This document shows positions 1-7,484 of a stretch of DNA of 64,000 nucleotides, piece after piece (position 1 is the first letter of the stretch; every line of letters starts with the position of its first letter). Source of the stretch: Micromonospora sp. NBC_01796 (GTDB taxonomy: Bacteria > Actinomycetota > Actinomycetes > Mycobacteriales > Micromonosporaceae); assembly GCF_035917455.1 (NCBI RefSeq), contig NZ_CP109078.1, forward strand, positions 2,790,001 to 2,854,000, given 5' to 3'. A model generated the notes under the pieces. It saw only the letters and a list, made by a program, of their open reading frames with translations. It ran no database searches and was not told the origin of the DNA. A program made the position numbers and the translations under genes.

Positions 1-392
1 ACGGCGTCTTCTTCACCACCCGGGAAGCCCTGCGACACCTCGGCGAGGGCGGACGGATCATCAACATCGGCAGCATCAACGCCGACCGGATCCACTTCGT
101 CGGCGGTAGCCTCTACGCCCTCACCAAGGCCGGCGTGGCCGGCTTCACCCGTGGCCTGGCCCGCGAGATCAGCAGCCGGGGAATCACCGTCAACACCATC
201 CAGCCCGGTCCCGTCGACACCGAGATGAACCCGGCCGACGGCCCGTACGCCGGCATCACCCGGCCGCACATCGCGGTCGACCGCTACGGCACCGCCGACG
301 AGATCGGCAGCCTCGTCGTCTACCTCGCCGGACCCGACGCGGCCTACGTCACCGGCGCGGCCATCAACGTCGACGGCGGCTACGCCGCCTGA
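1..392 (+). CDS. SDR-family oxidoreductase, 3' part
   Basis: C-terminal two thirds of a short-chain dehydrogenase/reductase; the start lies left of the window and the reading frame is open from base 3. Seen: INIGSIN strand-4 serine, then the catalytic YALTK (YxxxK) pair, then the PGPVDTEM loop that closes over the cofactor, and the family C-terminus GAAINVDGGYA. These features mark a classical cytosolic NAD(P)(H)-dependent SDR close to 3-oxoacyl-ACP reductase/glucose dehydrogenase-like enzymes; the substrate cannot be read. The last 13 bases overlap the end of the convergent exporter gene. Confidence 0.9.
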   Translation, partial: GVFFTTREALRHLGEGGRIINIGSINADRIHFVGGSLYALTKAGVAGFTRGLAREISSRGITVNTIQPGPVDTEMNPADGPYAGITRPHIAVDRYGTADEIGSLVVYLAGPDAAYVTGAAINVDGGYAA

Positions 393-1345
393 CCATCCGC
401 CGGTCCGGCCCCGATCCGGCCACCGGTACGGGCGGCGGCGTACTCCGGCGCCGCCGTCCCCGTACCCGCCGGCCCGCCCTCCGGGTCGACGGCGGATACG
501 GGCGGTCGGCGCAGCACCAGGGCCAGCCCGGTGAGGATGACCCCGGCGGCGACCGCCTCGGTGAGGCCGACCCGCTCACCCAGGAACACCCGGGACGCGG
601 CCAGCCCGAACACGGGCACCAGCAGGCTGAACGGCGCCACCCGGGCGACCGAGTACTCGGCGATCAGCCGGTTCCAGAGACCGAAGCCGACCAGGGTGGA
701 GACGTAGGCGACGTACAGCACGGCGAGGACGGCGCTCCAGGAGAGCCCGGTGACCGCGTCGAGGACCCGGCCGGGCCCGTCCACCACACCGGCGAGCCCG
801 AGCAGCGGGATCGGCGGAACGAGGCTGGACCAGACCAGCAGCGACAGCGGGCGGGTCTCGCCGCTGGCCCGTACCACCACGTTCGCCACCGCCCAGCTCG
901 CGGCGGCGGCAAGGGTGAGCGCGAATCCCACCACCGTGGCCCGACCACCGCCGCCGACCGCGAGCATCCCGATGCCGACCGACCCCACGAGTACGCCGGC
1001 CACCTGCCAGCCGGTCGGACGCTCCCGCAGCAGCGCCGCCGCGAGCAGCACCGAGACCAGTGCCTGTGCCTGCAACACCAGCGAGGCGAGCCCAGCGGGC
1101 ATCCCGGCATCCATGGCGGTGAAGAGCACCCCGAACTTCAGTACGCCGAGCACCAGCCCGTAACCGACGACGTAGCGCAGCCGGGCGGTGGGCCGGGGTA
1201 CGAGCAGCACCAGCGGCACCGCCGCGACGAGAAACCGGAGCGCGGTCAGGACCAGCGGGGGCAGGTCCCGCAGCCCGATGTCGATCACCACGAAGTTGAC
1301 GCCCCAGATGGCGGCGACGAGCAGTGCCTGGAAACGGTGGGTCAT
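380..1345 (-). CDS. EamA/DMT-superfamily exporter
   Basis: Inner-membrane drug/metabolite transporter of about 321 residues with ten hydrophobic segments arranged as two EamA repeats (roughly residues 8-140 and 155-290). Seen: AAIWGVNFV in helix 1, typical of the family, and a Pro/Gly-rich cytoplasmic C-tail. Start taken at ATG 1345; a GTG two codons upstream (1351) is equally possible. It is divergent from a LysR regulator across about 75 bp, the usual arrangement for an amino-acid or metabolite exporter controlled by that regulator; the substrate is inference only. It overlaps the SDR gene tail-to-tail. Confidence 0.88.
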   Translation of the reverse strand: MTHRFQALLVAAIWGVNFVVIDIGLRDLPPLVLTALRFLVAAVPLVLLVPRPTARLRYVVGYGLVLGVLKFGVLFTAMDAGMPAGLASLVLQAQALVSVLLAAALLRERPTGWQVAGVLVGSVGIGMLAVGGGGRATVVGFALTLAAAASWAVANVVVRASGETRPLSLLVWSSLVPPIPLLGLAGVVDGPGRVLDAVTGLSWSAVLAVLYVAYVSTLVGFGLWNRLIAEYSVARVAPFSLLVPVFGLAASRVFLGERVGLTEAVAAGVILTGLALVLRRPPVSAVDPEGGPAGTGTAAPEYAAARTGGRIGAGPADGQAA

Positions 1346-1373
1346 TCTCACCCGGTTACCGTCCCCCGACCGA

Positions 1374-1416
1374 ACCTTAAGGTCCAGTTCATAGTTCTTA
1401 ACTGTCGCTGTAGCGT
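1374..1416 (+). promoter_or_regulatory. Divergent LysR/EamA control region
   Basis: Contains the perfect palindrome ACCTTAAGGT (1374-1383) and the spaced inverted repeats TTAAG-N15-CTTAA (1377-1401) and AGTT-N10-AACT (1386-1403), a plausible LysR site. A promoter TTCATA (1388-1393), 17 bp, TAGCGT (1411-1416) lies 6 bases before the LysR ATG, so the regulator mRNA is probably leaderless. The overlap of operator and promoter suggests autorepression (inference). Confidence 0.5.
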
Positions 1417-1422
1417 GGCTAC

Positions 1423-2334
1423 ATGGATCTGGACGTACGACGGCTACGGGTGCTGCACGAGGTCAACCTGCGGGGCGGGGTGACCGCAGCCGCGGCGGCA
1501 CTGCACGTCACGCCGTCGGCGGTCTCCCAGCAACTCGTACAGCTCTCCCGGGAGGCCGGGTGCGAACTCGTCGAGCGGTCCGGTCGGGGCGTTGTACTCA
1601 CCGCCGCCGGGCAGGTCCTCGCCGCCCACGCGGAACGGATCCTCGGCGCGGTCGAACACGCGGTGGCGGGGCTGGCCGTACTCCACCGGCGGGTCGGCGG
1701 CACCGTCCGGGTGGCCGCGTTCCCGTCCGCCGCCGGATCCCTGGTCGCCCCGGCCGCCGCCCGCGCCATGGCGGAACACCCGGACCTGGACGTACGCGTG
1801 ATCGAGGCCGAGGACCAGCAGAGCCAGCTCGACCTCCGCTCGGCCACCATCGACGTCGCCATCCTCCAGGAGTACGACCACGTACCGGTGACCCGGATCG
1901 CCGAACTCGACCGGCACCCGATCACCACCGACCCGATGCACCTGATCACCCCGAGCGGCTGGGTACGGGCAACCCGCCGGCTGGCCGACCTGTCGGACGT
2001 ACCGTGGGTGGCCAGCGCCGAACACACCCCCTGTGGGCGCTCGACCCTGCGCGCCTGCCACCTCGCCGGGTTCGAGCCGGACATCCGGCACCGGGCGATC
2101 GACTTCGCCCTCACCCTCGATCTCGTCGCCGCGGGACTCGGCACGGCGCTCGTACCCGGGCTGGCGCTGCGCAACGTGCCGGACGGAGTCGACGTACGTC
2201 CGCTCGACGCGCCGGTGACCGGCCGGCAGATCTTCGCGGTCACCCGCCCCCGTGGCGACGGACCGTTGCGACCGGCGATCGACGCCCTGCTCCGCGCGCT
2301 GACCCCGGCACCCACCGGCGCCCCGACGCGCTAA
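1423..2334 (+). CDS. LysR-family transcriptional regulator
   Basis: 303-residue regulator. Residues 1-60 form the winged HTH (MDLDVRRLRVLHEV, then the recognition helix around TPSAVSQQL); residues about 90-295 form the periplasmic-binding-like effector domain. It lacks an acidic or membrane extension and has normal family length. ATG 1423 is preceded by a -10 box 6 bases upstream and no Shine-Dalgarno, which favours a leaderless start. It very likely controls the divergent EamA exporter. The effector is unknown. Its stop overlaps the convergent phosphoesterase gene by 4 bp. Confidence 0.93.
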   Translation: MDLDVRRLRVLHEVNLRGGVTAAAAALHVTPSAVSQQLVQLSREAGCELVERSGRGVVLTAAGQVLAAHAERILGAVEHAVAGLAVLHRRVGGTVRVAAFPSAAGSLVAPAAARAMAEHPDLDVRVIEAEDQQSQLDLRSATIDVAILQEYDHVPVTRIAELDRHPITTDPMHLITPSGWVRATRRLADLSDVPWVASAEHTPCGRSTLRACHLAGFEPDIRHRAIDFALTLDLVAAGLGTALVPGLALRNVPDGVDVRPLDAPVTGRQIFAVTRPRGDGPLRPAIDALLRALTPAPTGAPTR

Positions 2335-2735
2335 CCGTCGGGCTGGTCCTTCGTCCGGTGCAGCAGCCAGTTCTGCCGGGTGTGGATCAGGGCGTAGCGG
2401 CCGGACCCGGCGCGCCCGTGCAGGGTGAAAAGCAGCCGGCGGTCGTTGCGGTCGTGCTCCTCCCACCAGCCCAGGTCGGCGATCGACTTGTCGGCGTCGG
2501 TGTAGGTGAGGTGGTCCAGGTCGTGGTCGGGCACCGCGACCGCCAACCGGTCCCCGGACGGGTCGGTGGGCAGGCCCCTCGGCACCGCCCACGACCGGAG
2601 CACGCCGTTCTCCTCCAGCCGCAGGTCGAAGTGATGGGTCGGCCGCCGGTGCTCGTGCAGGACAAACGCGGGACGGGGCAACTCCCCGTCCCGCCCCTCG
2701 TCGCCGTCCGGCCCGGTCTCCGCCGCCATGGGCAA
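2331..2735 (-). CDS. Stand-alone DNA 3'-phosphoesterase (LigD PE domain)
   Basis: 134-residue protein that matches only the 3'-phosphoesterase domain of bacterial LigD, the end-processing module of non-homologous end joining that removes 3'-phosphates and ribonucleotides. Seen: HEHRRPTHHFDLRLEENG, giving the His/His/Asp/Arg metal site of the family, then SWAVPRGLPTDP and a C-terminal IHTRQNWLLHRTKD resembling the family's last strand. No ligase or polymerase domain is present or adjacent. Such free PE proteins are known in actinobacteria and archaea. It may act with a separate Ku/ligase encoded elsewhere (inference). Confidence 0.85.
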   Translation of the reverse strand: MPMAAETGPDGDEGRDGELPRPAFVLHEHRRPTHHFDLRLEENGVLRSWAVPRGLPTDPSGDRLAVAVPDHDLDHLTYTDADKSIADLGWWEEHDRNDRRLLFTLHGRAGSGRYALIHTRQNWLLHRTKDQPDG

Positions 2736-2768
2736 TGTCTACCCCGTGACACGGCGGCGAATACACCG

Positions 2769-2802
2769 GGTGCCGGTCGGGCCCCCCGACCCGACCGGCA
2801 CC
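2769..2802 (-). terminator. Hairpin terminator after the FN3 protein
   Basis: Thirteen-bp perfect stem (GGTGCCGGTCGGG with its complement) around an 8-base loop, starting about 20 bases past the stop codon of the minus-strand secreted protein. There is no T-run, as usual in high-GC actinomycetes. It also faces the phosphoesterase promoter side and insulates it. Confidence 0.75.
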
Positions 2803-2821
2803 GGCTCGGTGACGCCTCGGC

Positions 2822-4456
2822 TCAGCCGATGACGTCGTAGGTGGTGATGCCCTTGGTTCCGCCGATGACCGGACCGGCCTCCCAGTGCCGACAGGCCGTC
2901 TGGGTCGGGTCCTCGGTGGTGCAGAACTTGTTGCCCGCGATCACCAGGACAACCGTGACGACCCGCCCGTCGGGCAGGTTCACGCTGGCCGACGGCCCGG
3001 AGTACGGCGTCCCGCAGCTACCGCGGACCCAACTGCTCGGTGCCGACGCCGCCCGGGTCCACGTACCGAAGCCGTGGTCGTAGAGCCAGACACCACCGGA
3101 CGCGCCACTGGAGACGCAGTTCCAGAGGTTGACGGTCTTGACCGAGAGCGGCGGCGGCGGGGGTGGGCTCGCGGTGGTGGCACAGATCTCGGGCGCCGGG
3201 TCGTAGCCGAAGCCGGTCTTGATCGGGCCCATCTTGAAGCAGTACCGGGTCGAGGGTTGGAGGTTGTTCATCATGAAGGTCATCGGCCCGGTGCCGGCGG
3301 TGCCGGGCGCGTACATGGTGTTCACGCCGACGTGGTCGACCCGGTACTGGGTCTCGCCGACGGCGTTGTCGGTCCAGTTCAGCACGAGCGAGGTCTCGGT
3401 CACCCCGGTCACCGAGACGTCGGTCGGGCGGGGCAGGGCGGGCAGCGGCAGATCCCGGCAGACCACCGCCGAGGTGGCCGAACCGTACGGGTTGTCGGCC
3501 CGGACCCGGTAGCAGTACTGGTTGCCCTGCGACACGCCGGTGTCGTCCCAACTGAACGCCGTCTCACCGTTCCGGTTGTTGCTGTGCACCTGCACCCACG
3601 GGCCGGCGCTGCCACCGACCGAGCGCTCGACCACGAAGCCGGACGCGTTGGTGCTGCGCGGCTGGACGTACAGGTACATCGTCGGCACCGTCTGGGCGGC
3701 GTTGACCTGGAGGTCGGGCGCGGCCGGCGGGCTGCCCTGGGTGACCGTGCCGCAGCCGAGCTGGGTGTTCACCGTGCCGGTACCGACGTTGATGCCGTAC
3801 ACGCAGACGGTGTGCTGGCCGGGTCCGGCGGGCACGGTGAGGTCGTAACCGTGCGCCGCCCCGTACGGCGGGTGCACGGCGGCGACGTCCGGGCGGCTGC
3901 CGCTGGCGTTGACCGTACGGACGTACGCCCCGTCGAGGTAGACGTGCACGTCGATCGGGTTGGCGGTGTCCGGGTCGATCGACCAGCCCCGTACCCGCAG
4001 GCCGGCCGGGCCGGGCGACACCTCGTCGACCGACCCGATCGGGTCGACGGACACGAGGAACGTCCGGCAGACGGACTTGTCCTGGCCCTCGTTCTGGTTC
4101 TTGGCGACCGCGCAGACGGAACTGCCCGCCCTCGCCGGCACGGTGCCGGAGTACGCCCCCGTCGACCTGTTGGCGGCCAGCGTGGCGACGACCGCGCCCC
4201 CGACCTTGATCTGTACCTGGACCGGACCGGAGGCGTCGCGGTCCTTCGCGGTGCCGCTGACGACAAGACCGGCCGGCTGGCGGACCGGGGTGGAGAGGCT
4301 GATGGTGGGGCTGCCGAACTCGTCCTCGGTGTCGCAGATCGGGGGCGGGTTGGGCACGTCGCATTCTGGTGCCGCGATGGCGGGGGTCGTGACGACGCCG
4401 ACGAAGGCGGCGCTGAGCAGCACCACCGTTGCGGCGTTGACGAATCGGTTACGCAT
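2822..4456 (-). CDS. Secreted fibronectin type III protein
   Basis: 544-residue exported protein. Seen: N-terminal signal peptide (MRNRFVNAATVVLLSAAFV, cleavage after AIAA), an Ig-like region at about 45-130, a region resembling cell-surface repeat modules at 145-240, two FN3 domains at about 265-355 and 365-450 (YCYRVRADNPYG, RYCFKMGP), a poly-Pro linker, and a Cys-containing C-terminal domain of about 110 residues (paired Cys, DHGFGTW). No catalytic motif is visible. ATG 4456 is chosen because the signal peptide begins there; a longer frame to 4594 adds non-signal sequence. Probably an extracellular adhesion or accessory protein; function unknown. Confidence 0.82.
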   Translation of the reverse strand: MRNRFVNAATVVLLSAAFVGVVTTPAIAAPECDVPNPPPICDTEDEFGSPTISLSTPVRQPAGLVVSGTAKDRDASGPVQVQIKVGGAVVATLAANRSTGAYSGTVPARAGSSVCAVAKNQNEGQDKSVCRTFLVSVDPIGSVDEVSPGPAGLRVRGWSIDPDTANPIDVHVYLDGAYVRTVNASGSRPDVAAVHPPYGAAHGYDLTVPAGPGQHTVCVYGINVGTGTVNTQLGCGTVTQGSPPAAPDLQVNAAQTVPTMYLYVQPRSTNASGFVVERSVGGSAGPWVQVHSNNRNGETAFSWDDTGVSQGNQYCYRVRADNPYGSATSAVVCRDLPLPALPRPTDVSVTGVTETSLVLNWTDNAVGETQYRVDHVGVNTMYAPGTAGTGPMTFMMNNLQPSTRYCFKMGPIKTGFGYDPAPEICATTASPPPPPPLSVKTVNLWNCVSSGASGGVWLYDHGFGTWTRAASAPSSWVRGSCGTPYSGPSASVNLPDGRVVTVVLVIAGNKFCTTEDPTQTACRHWEAGPVIGGTKGITTYDVIG

Positions 4457-4609
4457 GGCGCCAGGATGGCGATACCGCGGGTGTCCGGCGATGTTCCCGG
4501 TGAGTCCTGGACAGGGGCCGCGAGTCCTGCCCATCCGCCTTCGGGTCACCGCCGATGCTGTCAGAGTCAGGGTGTCCGACGGATATCTCGGCAAGGAGCA
4601 CCCACAACA

Positions 4610-5530
4610 ATGCCCAAAGCGGTCAGATTCGATGAGTACGGTGGAATCGACGTCCTACAGGTGGTGGAGGTCGACCGGCCCGTCCCCGGCGCCGGGCAGG
4701 TTCTCGTCAAGGTGGTTGCCGCCGGCATCAACATCGGCGAGTCATCCATCCGGCAGGGGGCGATGGACAGCATTTCCCCGAGCACCTTCCCCTCCGGTCA
4801 GGGCAGCGACCTCGCCGGGGTGGTGGTGGAGTTGGGCCCCGACGTGAGCGCTTTCTCGGTCGGCGACGAGGTGCTCGGCTTCAGCAACGATCGGGCGAGC
4901 CAGGCCGAGCTGGTTGCCGTACCGGCCGACCAACTCGTCCCGCGACCGGCGAATGTGCCCTGGGAGGTGGCCGGCGCACTGGCCGTCGTGGGCACCACGG
5001 CGTACGCGGCGACGCAGGCCGTGGGCGTCGGCACGGGCGACACCGTTGTCGTCGCCGGTGCGGCGGGCGGGGTCGGATCGCTCGCCGTCCAGCTGGCCTG
5101 CAGCGCGGGAGCGAGCGTCATCGGCCTGGCCGGACCCGCCAACCACGACTGGCTCACCGCGCACGGCGTGACCCCGGTCGCGTACGGCGAGGGAATGGCC
5201 GACCGGATCCGAGCCGCCGCCGGAAGTCCGGTTGACGCCTTCGTCGACACCTACGGCGACGACTACGTCGACCTCGCCATCGAGCTCGGGGTGAAGCCCG
5301 ACCGGATCGACACGATCATCAACTTCGCCGCCGCGAAGAAGTACGGCACCAAAACAGCGGCGAACAGCGAGGGGGCGAGAGCGGACGTGCTGGCCGAAAT
5401 CGCCCGGCAGGTCGATCAGGGGCGGTTGGATGTCCCGATCGCCCGTACCTACCCGTTGGACCAGGTCCGCGAGGCGTTCCGGGAGCTGGAGCAGCGGCAC
5501 ACCCGGGGCAAGATCGTACTGATGCCCTGA
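4610..5530 (+). CDS. Quinone oxidoreductase-like MDR protein
   Basis: 306-residue medium-chain dehydrogenase/reductase without the catalytic or structural zinc ligands, so of the quinone oxidoreductase type. Seen: GroES-like N-terminal half (residues 1-125) with GSDLAGVVVELG, then the Rossmann motif AGAAGGVGSLAVQLA (about 145-160) for NADPH, and the C-terminal GKIVLMP strand. A strong ribosome site AAGGAG sits 11-12 bases upstream of ATG 4610. Likely a cytosolic NADPH-dependent reductase of quinones or enones; the physiological substrate is unknown. Monocistronic, divergent from the FN3 gene. Confidence 0.9.
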   Translation: MPKAVRFDEYGGIDVLQVVEVDRPVPGAGQVLVKVVAAGINIGESSIRQGAMDSISPSTFPSGQGSDLAGVVVELGPDVSAFSVGDEVLGFSNDRASQAELVAVPADQLVPRPANVPWEVAGALAVVGTTAYAATQAVGVGTGDTVVVAGAAGGVGSLAVQLACSAGASVIGLAGPANHDWLTAHGVTPVAYGEGMADRIRAAAGSPVDAFVDTYGDDYVDLAIELGVKPDRIDTIINFAAAKKYGTKTAANSEGARADVLAEIARQVDQGRLDVPIARTYPLDQVREAFRELEQRHTRGKIVLMP

Positions 5531-5907
5531 CATGGCGATACTTGCCATCGCGGGCTAACCGCGTTATCTTGACGGCAGTGCACCCCTGAGGTGTCGGCGA
5601 AAGATTCCGACCCAGGGCGTGTGATTTCCTTTTCACGAGCTCGGCTCGCATGATCAGTTCACATGATCACCGGCAAATCGTTTCCGCCGGAGCTTACGAA
5701 CCACTTCCGCTGATGCGCCGACGCGCATCCCGCCCAGGGCCCGACCCTCGGCCGATCGGCACCACCCGCCCGCCCGAGCCACGCCGGCCACCAGAGCCGG
5801 GCTCGCCCGAGCACCGGCAAACCACCGGATCGACGCCGGTAGCCGGCGCGTTCGCCGGTCCGATCCGGCTCGGTACACGGCGGACAACACCTTCCCAAGG
5901 AGAAGCA
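5531..5907 (+). other. Leader region of the short rho gene
   Basis: 377 bases without a supported gene. The frame of rho stays open upstream to ATG 5650 but that stretch is Pro/Arg-rich and has no ribosome site. Small hairpins are visible: CACCcctgaGGTG (5581-5593) and TCGGcgaaagattCCGA (5597-5613), and CATGATCA occurs twice (5649-5668). A long 5' leader is common for rho genes, which are often autoregulated by attenuation; that role here is inference. Confidence 0.4.
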
Positions 5908-7287
5908 ATGACTGCTACCGATTCGCTGGTAGACCAGCACTCCACCACGTTCAGCAACCCGTCCCGCCGGGGCGGTGGCGTCGACGACGCCCCCTCGGGC
6001 AGCACCGCCCGCCGGTCCACCCGGACCCCGCGCCGCGCCGACGGCCGCAGCGCCAACACCAGCAACGGCCGGCGCACCCGTACCACCCGTGACCGCAGCC
6101 GGGGCGACAGCGAGGACGAGACCCGGATCGGCGACGACACCGCGCTCGTACCGGTCGCCGGGATCCTCGACCTCCAGGACAACCACGGCTTCATCCGTAC
6201 CGGTGGGTATCTGCCCGGCCCGGACGACGTCTACGTCTCGATCGCCCAGGCCCGCAGGTACGGCCTCCGCCGGGGTGACGCGGTGACGGGTGCGGCCCGT
6301 CCCGCCCCCGACGACGACCAGCGCCGGCACCAACCGCTGGTCCGGTTGGACACGGTCAACGGTGCCGACCCGGAGGACGCCCGGCGGCGACCGGACTTCT
6401 ACAAGTTGACGCCGTTGTACCCGCAGGAGCGGTTGAACCTGGAAACCGAGCCGAACCTGCTCACCACCCGGCTGATCGACCTGGTCATGCCGCTGGGCAA
6501 GGGTCAGCGGGCGCTGATCGTCTCGCCGCCCAAGGCCGGTAAGACCATGGTCATGCAGGCGATCGCCAACGCGATCAGCCGCAACAATCCCGAATGCCAC
6601 CTGATGGTGGTGCTGGTCGACGAGCGCCCCGAAGAGGTCACCGACATGCAACGGTCGGTCCAGGGCGAGGTCATCGCCTCGACCTTCGACCGGCCGACCC
6701 AGGACCACACCACGATCGCGGAGCTGGCCATCGAGCGGGCCAAGCGACTGGTCGAACTCGGCCAGGACGTGGTGGTCCTGCTCGACTCGATCACCCGGCT
6801 GGCCAGGGCGTACAACCTGGCGGCGCCGACCGGCGGCCGGACCATGTCCGGTGGTATCGACTCGGCCGCGCTGCACCCGCCGAAGCGGCTGCTCGGTGCG
6901 GCCCGGAACATGGAGAACGGCGGGTCGCTGACCATCATCGCCACGGCCATGGTCGACACCGGATCGGCGATGGACGGGGTCATCTTCGAGGAGTTCAAGA
7001 GCACCGGCAACGCCGAGCTGCGGCTGGACCGCAAGCTCGCGGAGAAGCGTATGTTCCCGGCGGTCGACATCCACTCCTCCGGCACCCGGATGGAAGAGGT
7101 CCTGTTGGCCCCGGAGGAGTTGGCCATCATCGGCCGGTTGCGTCGGGCCTTCAGCGGCCAGGACGCCCAGCAGTCCCTCGAGCAACTGCTCGACCAGTTG
7201 CGCAAGTCCGGGAGCAACTTCGAGTTCCTGACCCGGATCTCCGGGGGCACCCTGTCGGCCGGCACCGCGTCGCGTACCCGGCGCTAG
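5908..7287 (+). CDS. rho: Transcription termination factor Rho, short paralogue
   Basis: 459-residue hexameric RNA helicase that ends transcription. Seen: Ser/Arg/Asn-rich tail (1-75), the cold-shock-like primary RNA-binding domain (GILDLQDNHGFIRTGGY, about 80-150), then the RecA-type ATPase with Walker A SPPKAGKT, Walker B VVVLLDSITR, Q-loop/R-loop LAAPTGGRTMSGG and the C-terminal Rho signature. It lacks the long N-terminal Rho-N/SAP-plus-insert region that makes the main actinomycete Rho 600-700 residues long, so it is probably a second copy. ATG 5908 has AAGGAG spaced 6 bases; an upstream ATG at 5650 lacks one. Confidence 0.93.
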   Translation: MTATDSLVDQHSTTFSNPSRRGGGVDDAPSGSTARRSTRTPRRADGRSANTSNGRRTRTTRDRSRGDSEDETRIGDDTALVPVAGILDLQDNHGFIRTGGYLPGPDDVYVSIAQARRYGLRRGDAVTGAARPAPDDDQRRHQPLVRLDTVNGADPEDARRRPDFYKLTPLYPQERLNLETEPNLLTTRLIDLVMPLGKGQRALIVSPPKAGKTMVMQAIANAISRNNPECHLMVVLVDERPEEVTDMQRSVQGEVIASTFDRPTQDHTTIAELAIERAKRLVELGQDVVVLLDSITRLARAYNLAAPTGGRTMSGGIDSAALHPPKRLLGAARNMENGGSLTIIATAMVDTGSAMDGVIFEEFKSTGNAELRLDRKLAEKRMFPAVDIHSSGTRMEEVLLAPEELAIIGRLRRAFSGQDAQQSLEQLLDQLRKSGSNFEFLTRISGGTLSAGTASRTRR

Positions 7288-7298
7288 CCGGCCCCTTC

Positions 7299-7325
7299 CC
7301 CGCCGGACACGGTCGTACCGGCGGG
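7299..7325 (+). terminator. Terminator after rho
   Basis: Perfect 8-bp stem CCCGCCGG/CCGGCGGG with an 11-base loop, 12 bases past the rho stop codon; no T-run follows. Confidence 0.65.
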
Positions 7326-7361
7326 CCCCTGATCTCCCGTGGCGACAAGCCATTGATAAAC

Positions 7362-7390
7362 TTGACTTGATTGAAACGATTCGATAGCGT
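7362..7390 (+). promoter_or_regulatory. Promoter with LacI-type operator in the spacer
   Basis: TTGACT (7362-7367), a 17-bp spacer and TAGCGT (7385-7390) make a good vegetative promoter. The spacer holds GAAACGATTC (7373-7382), a near-palindrome centred on CG of the kind bound by LacI-family sugar repressors. A repressor there would block the lectin/beta-helix gene about 95 bases downstream. Operator identity is inference. Confidence 0.6.
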
Positions 7391-7484
7391 GCGAGTGCTG
7401 TTGGAAAGCCCTTTCCCCTGCCCGGTGCGTCGCCCGGCACCGGGCTTTTCCGGGTCAGTGCGACCCCCAGGTCCGGGAGGACCA

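Noticed and set aside
2885-5530. Very long plus-strand frame (881 codons) opposite the FN3 protein
   Set aside because: The real FN3 gene lies opposite and the true oxidoreductase start with AAGGAG is at 4610; the rest is a GC-bias shadow.
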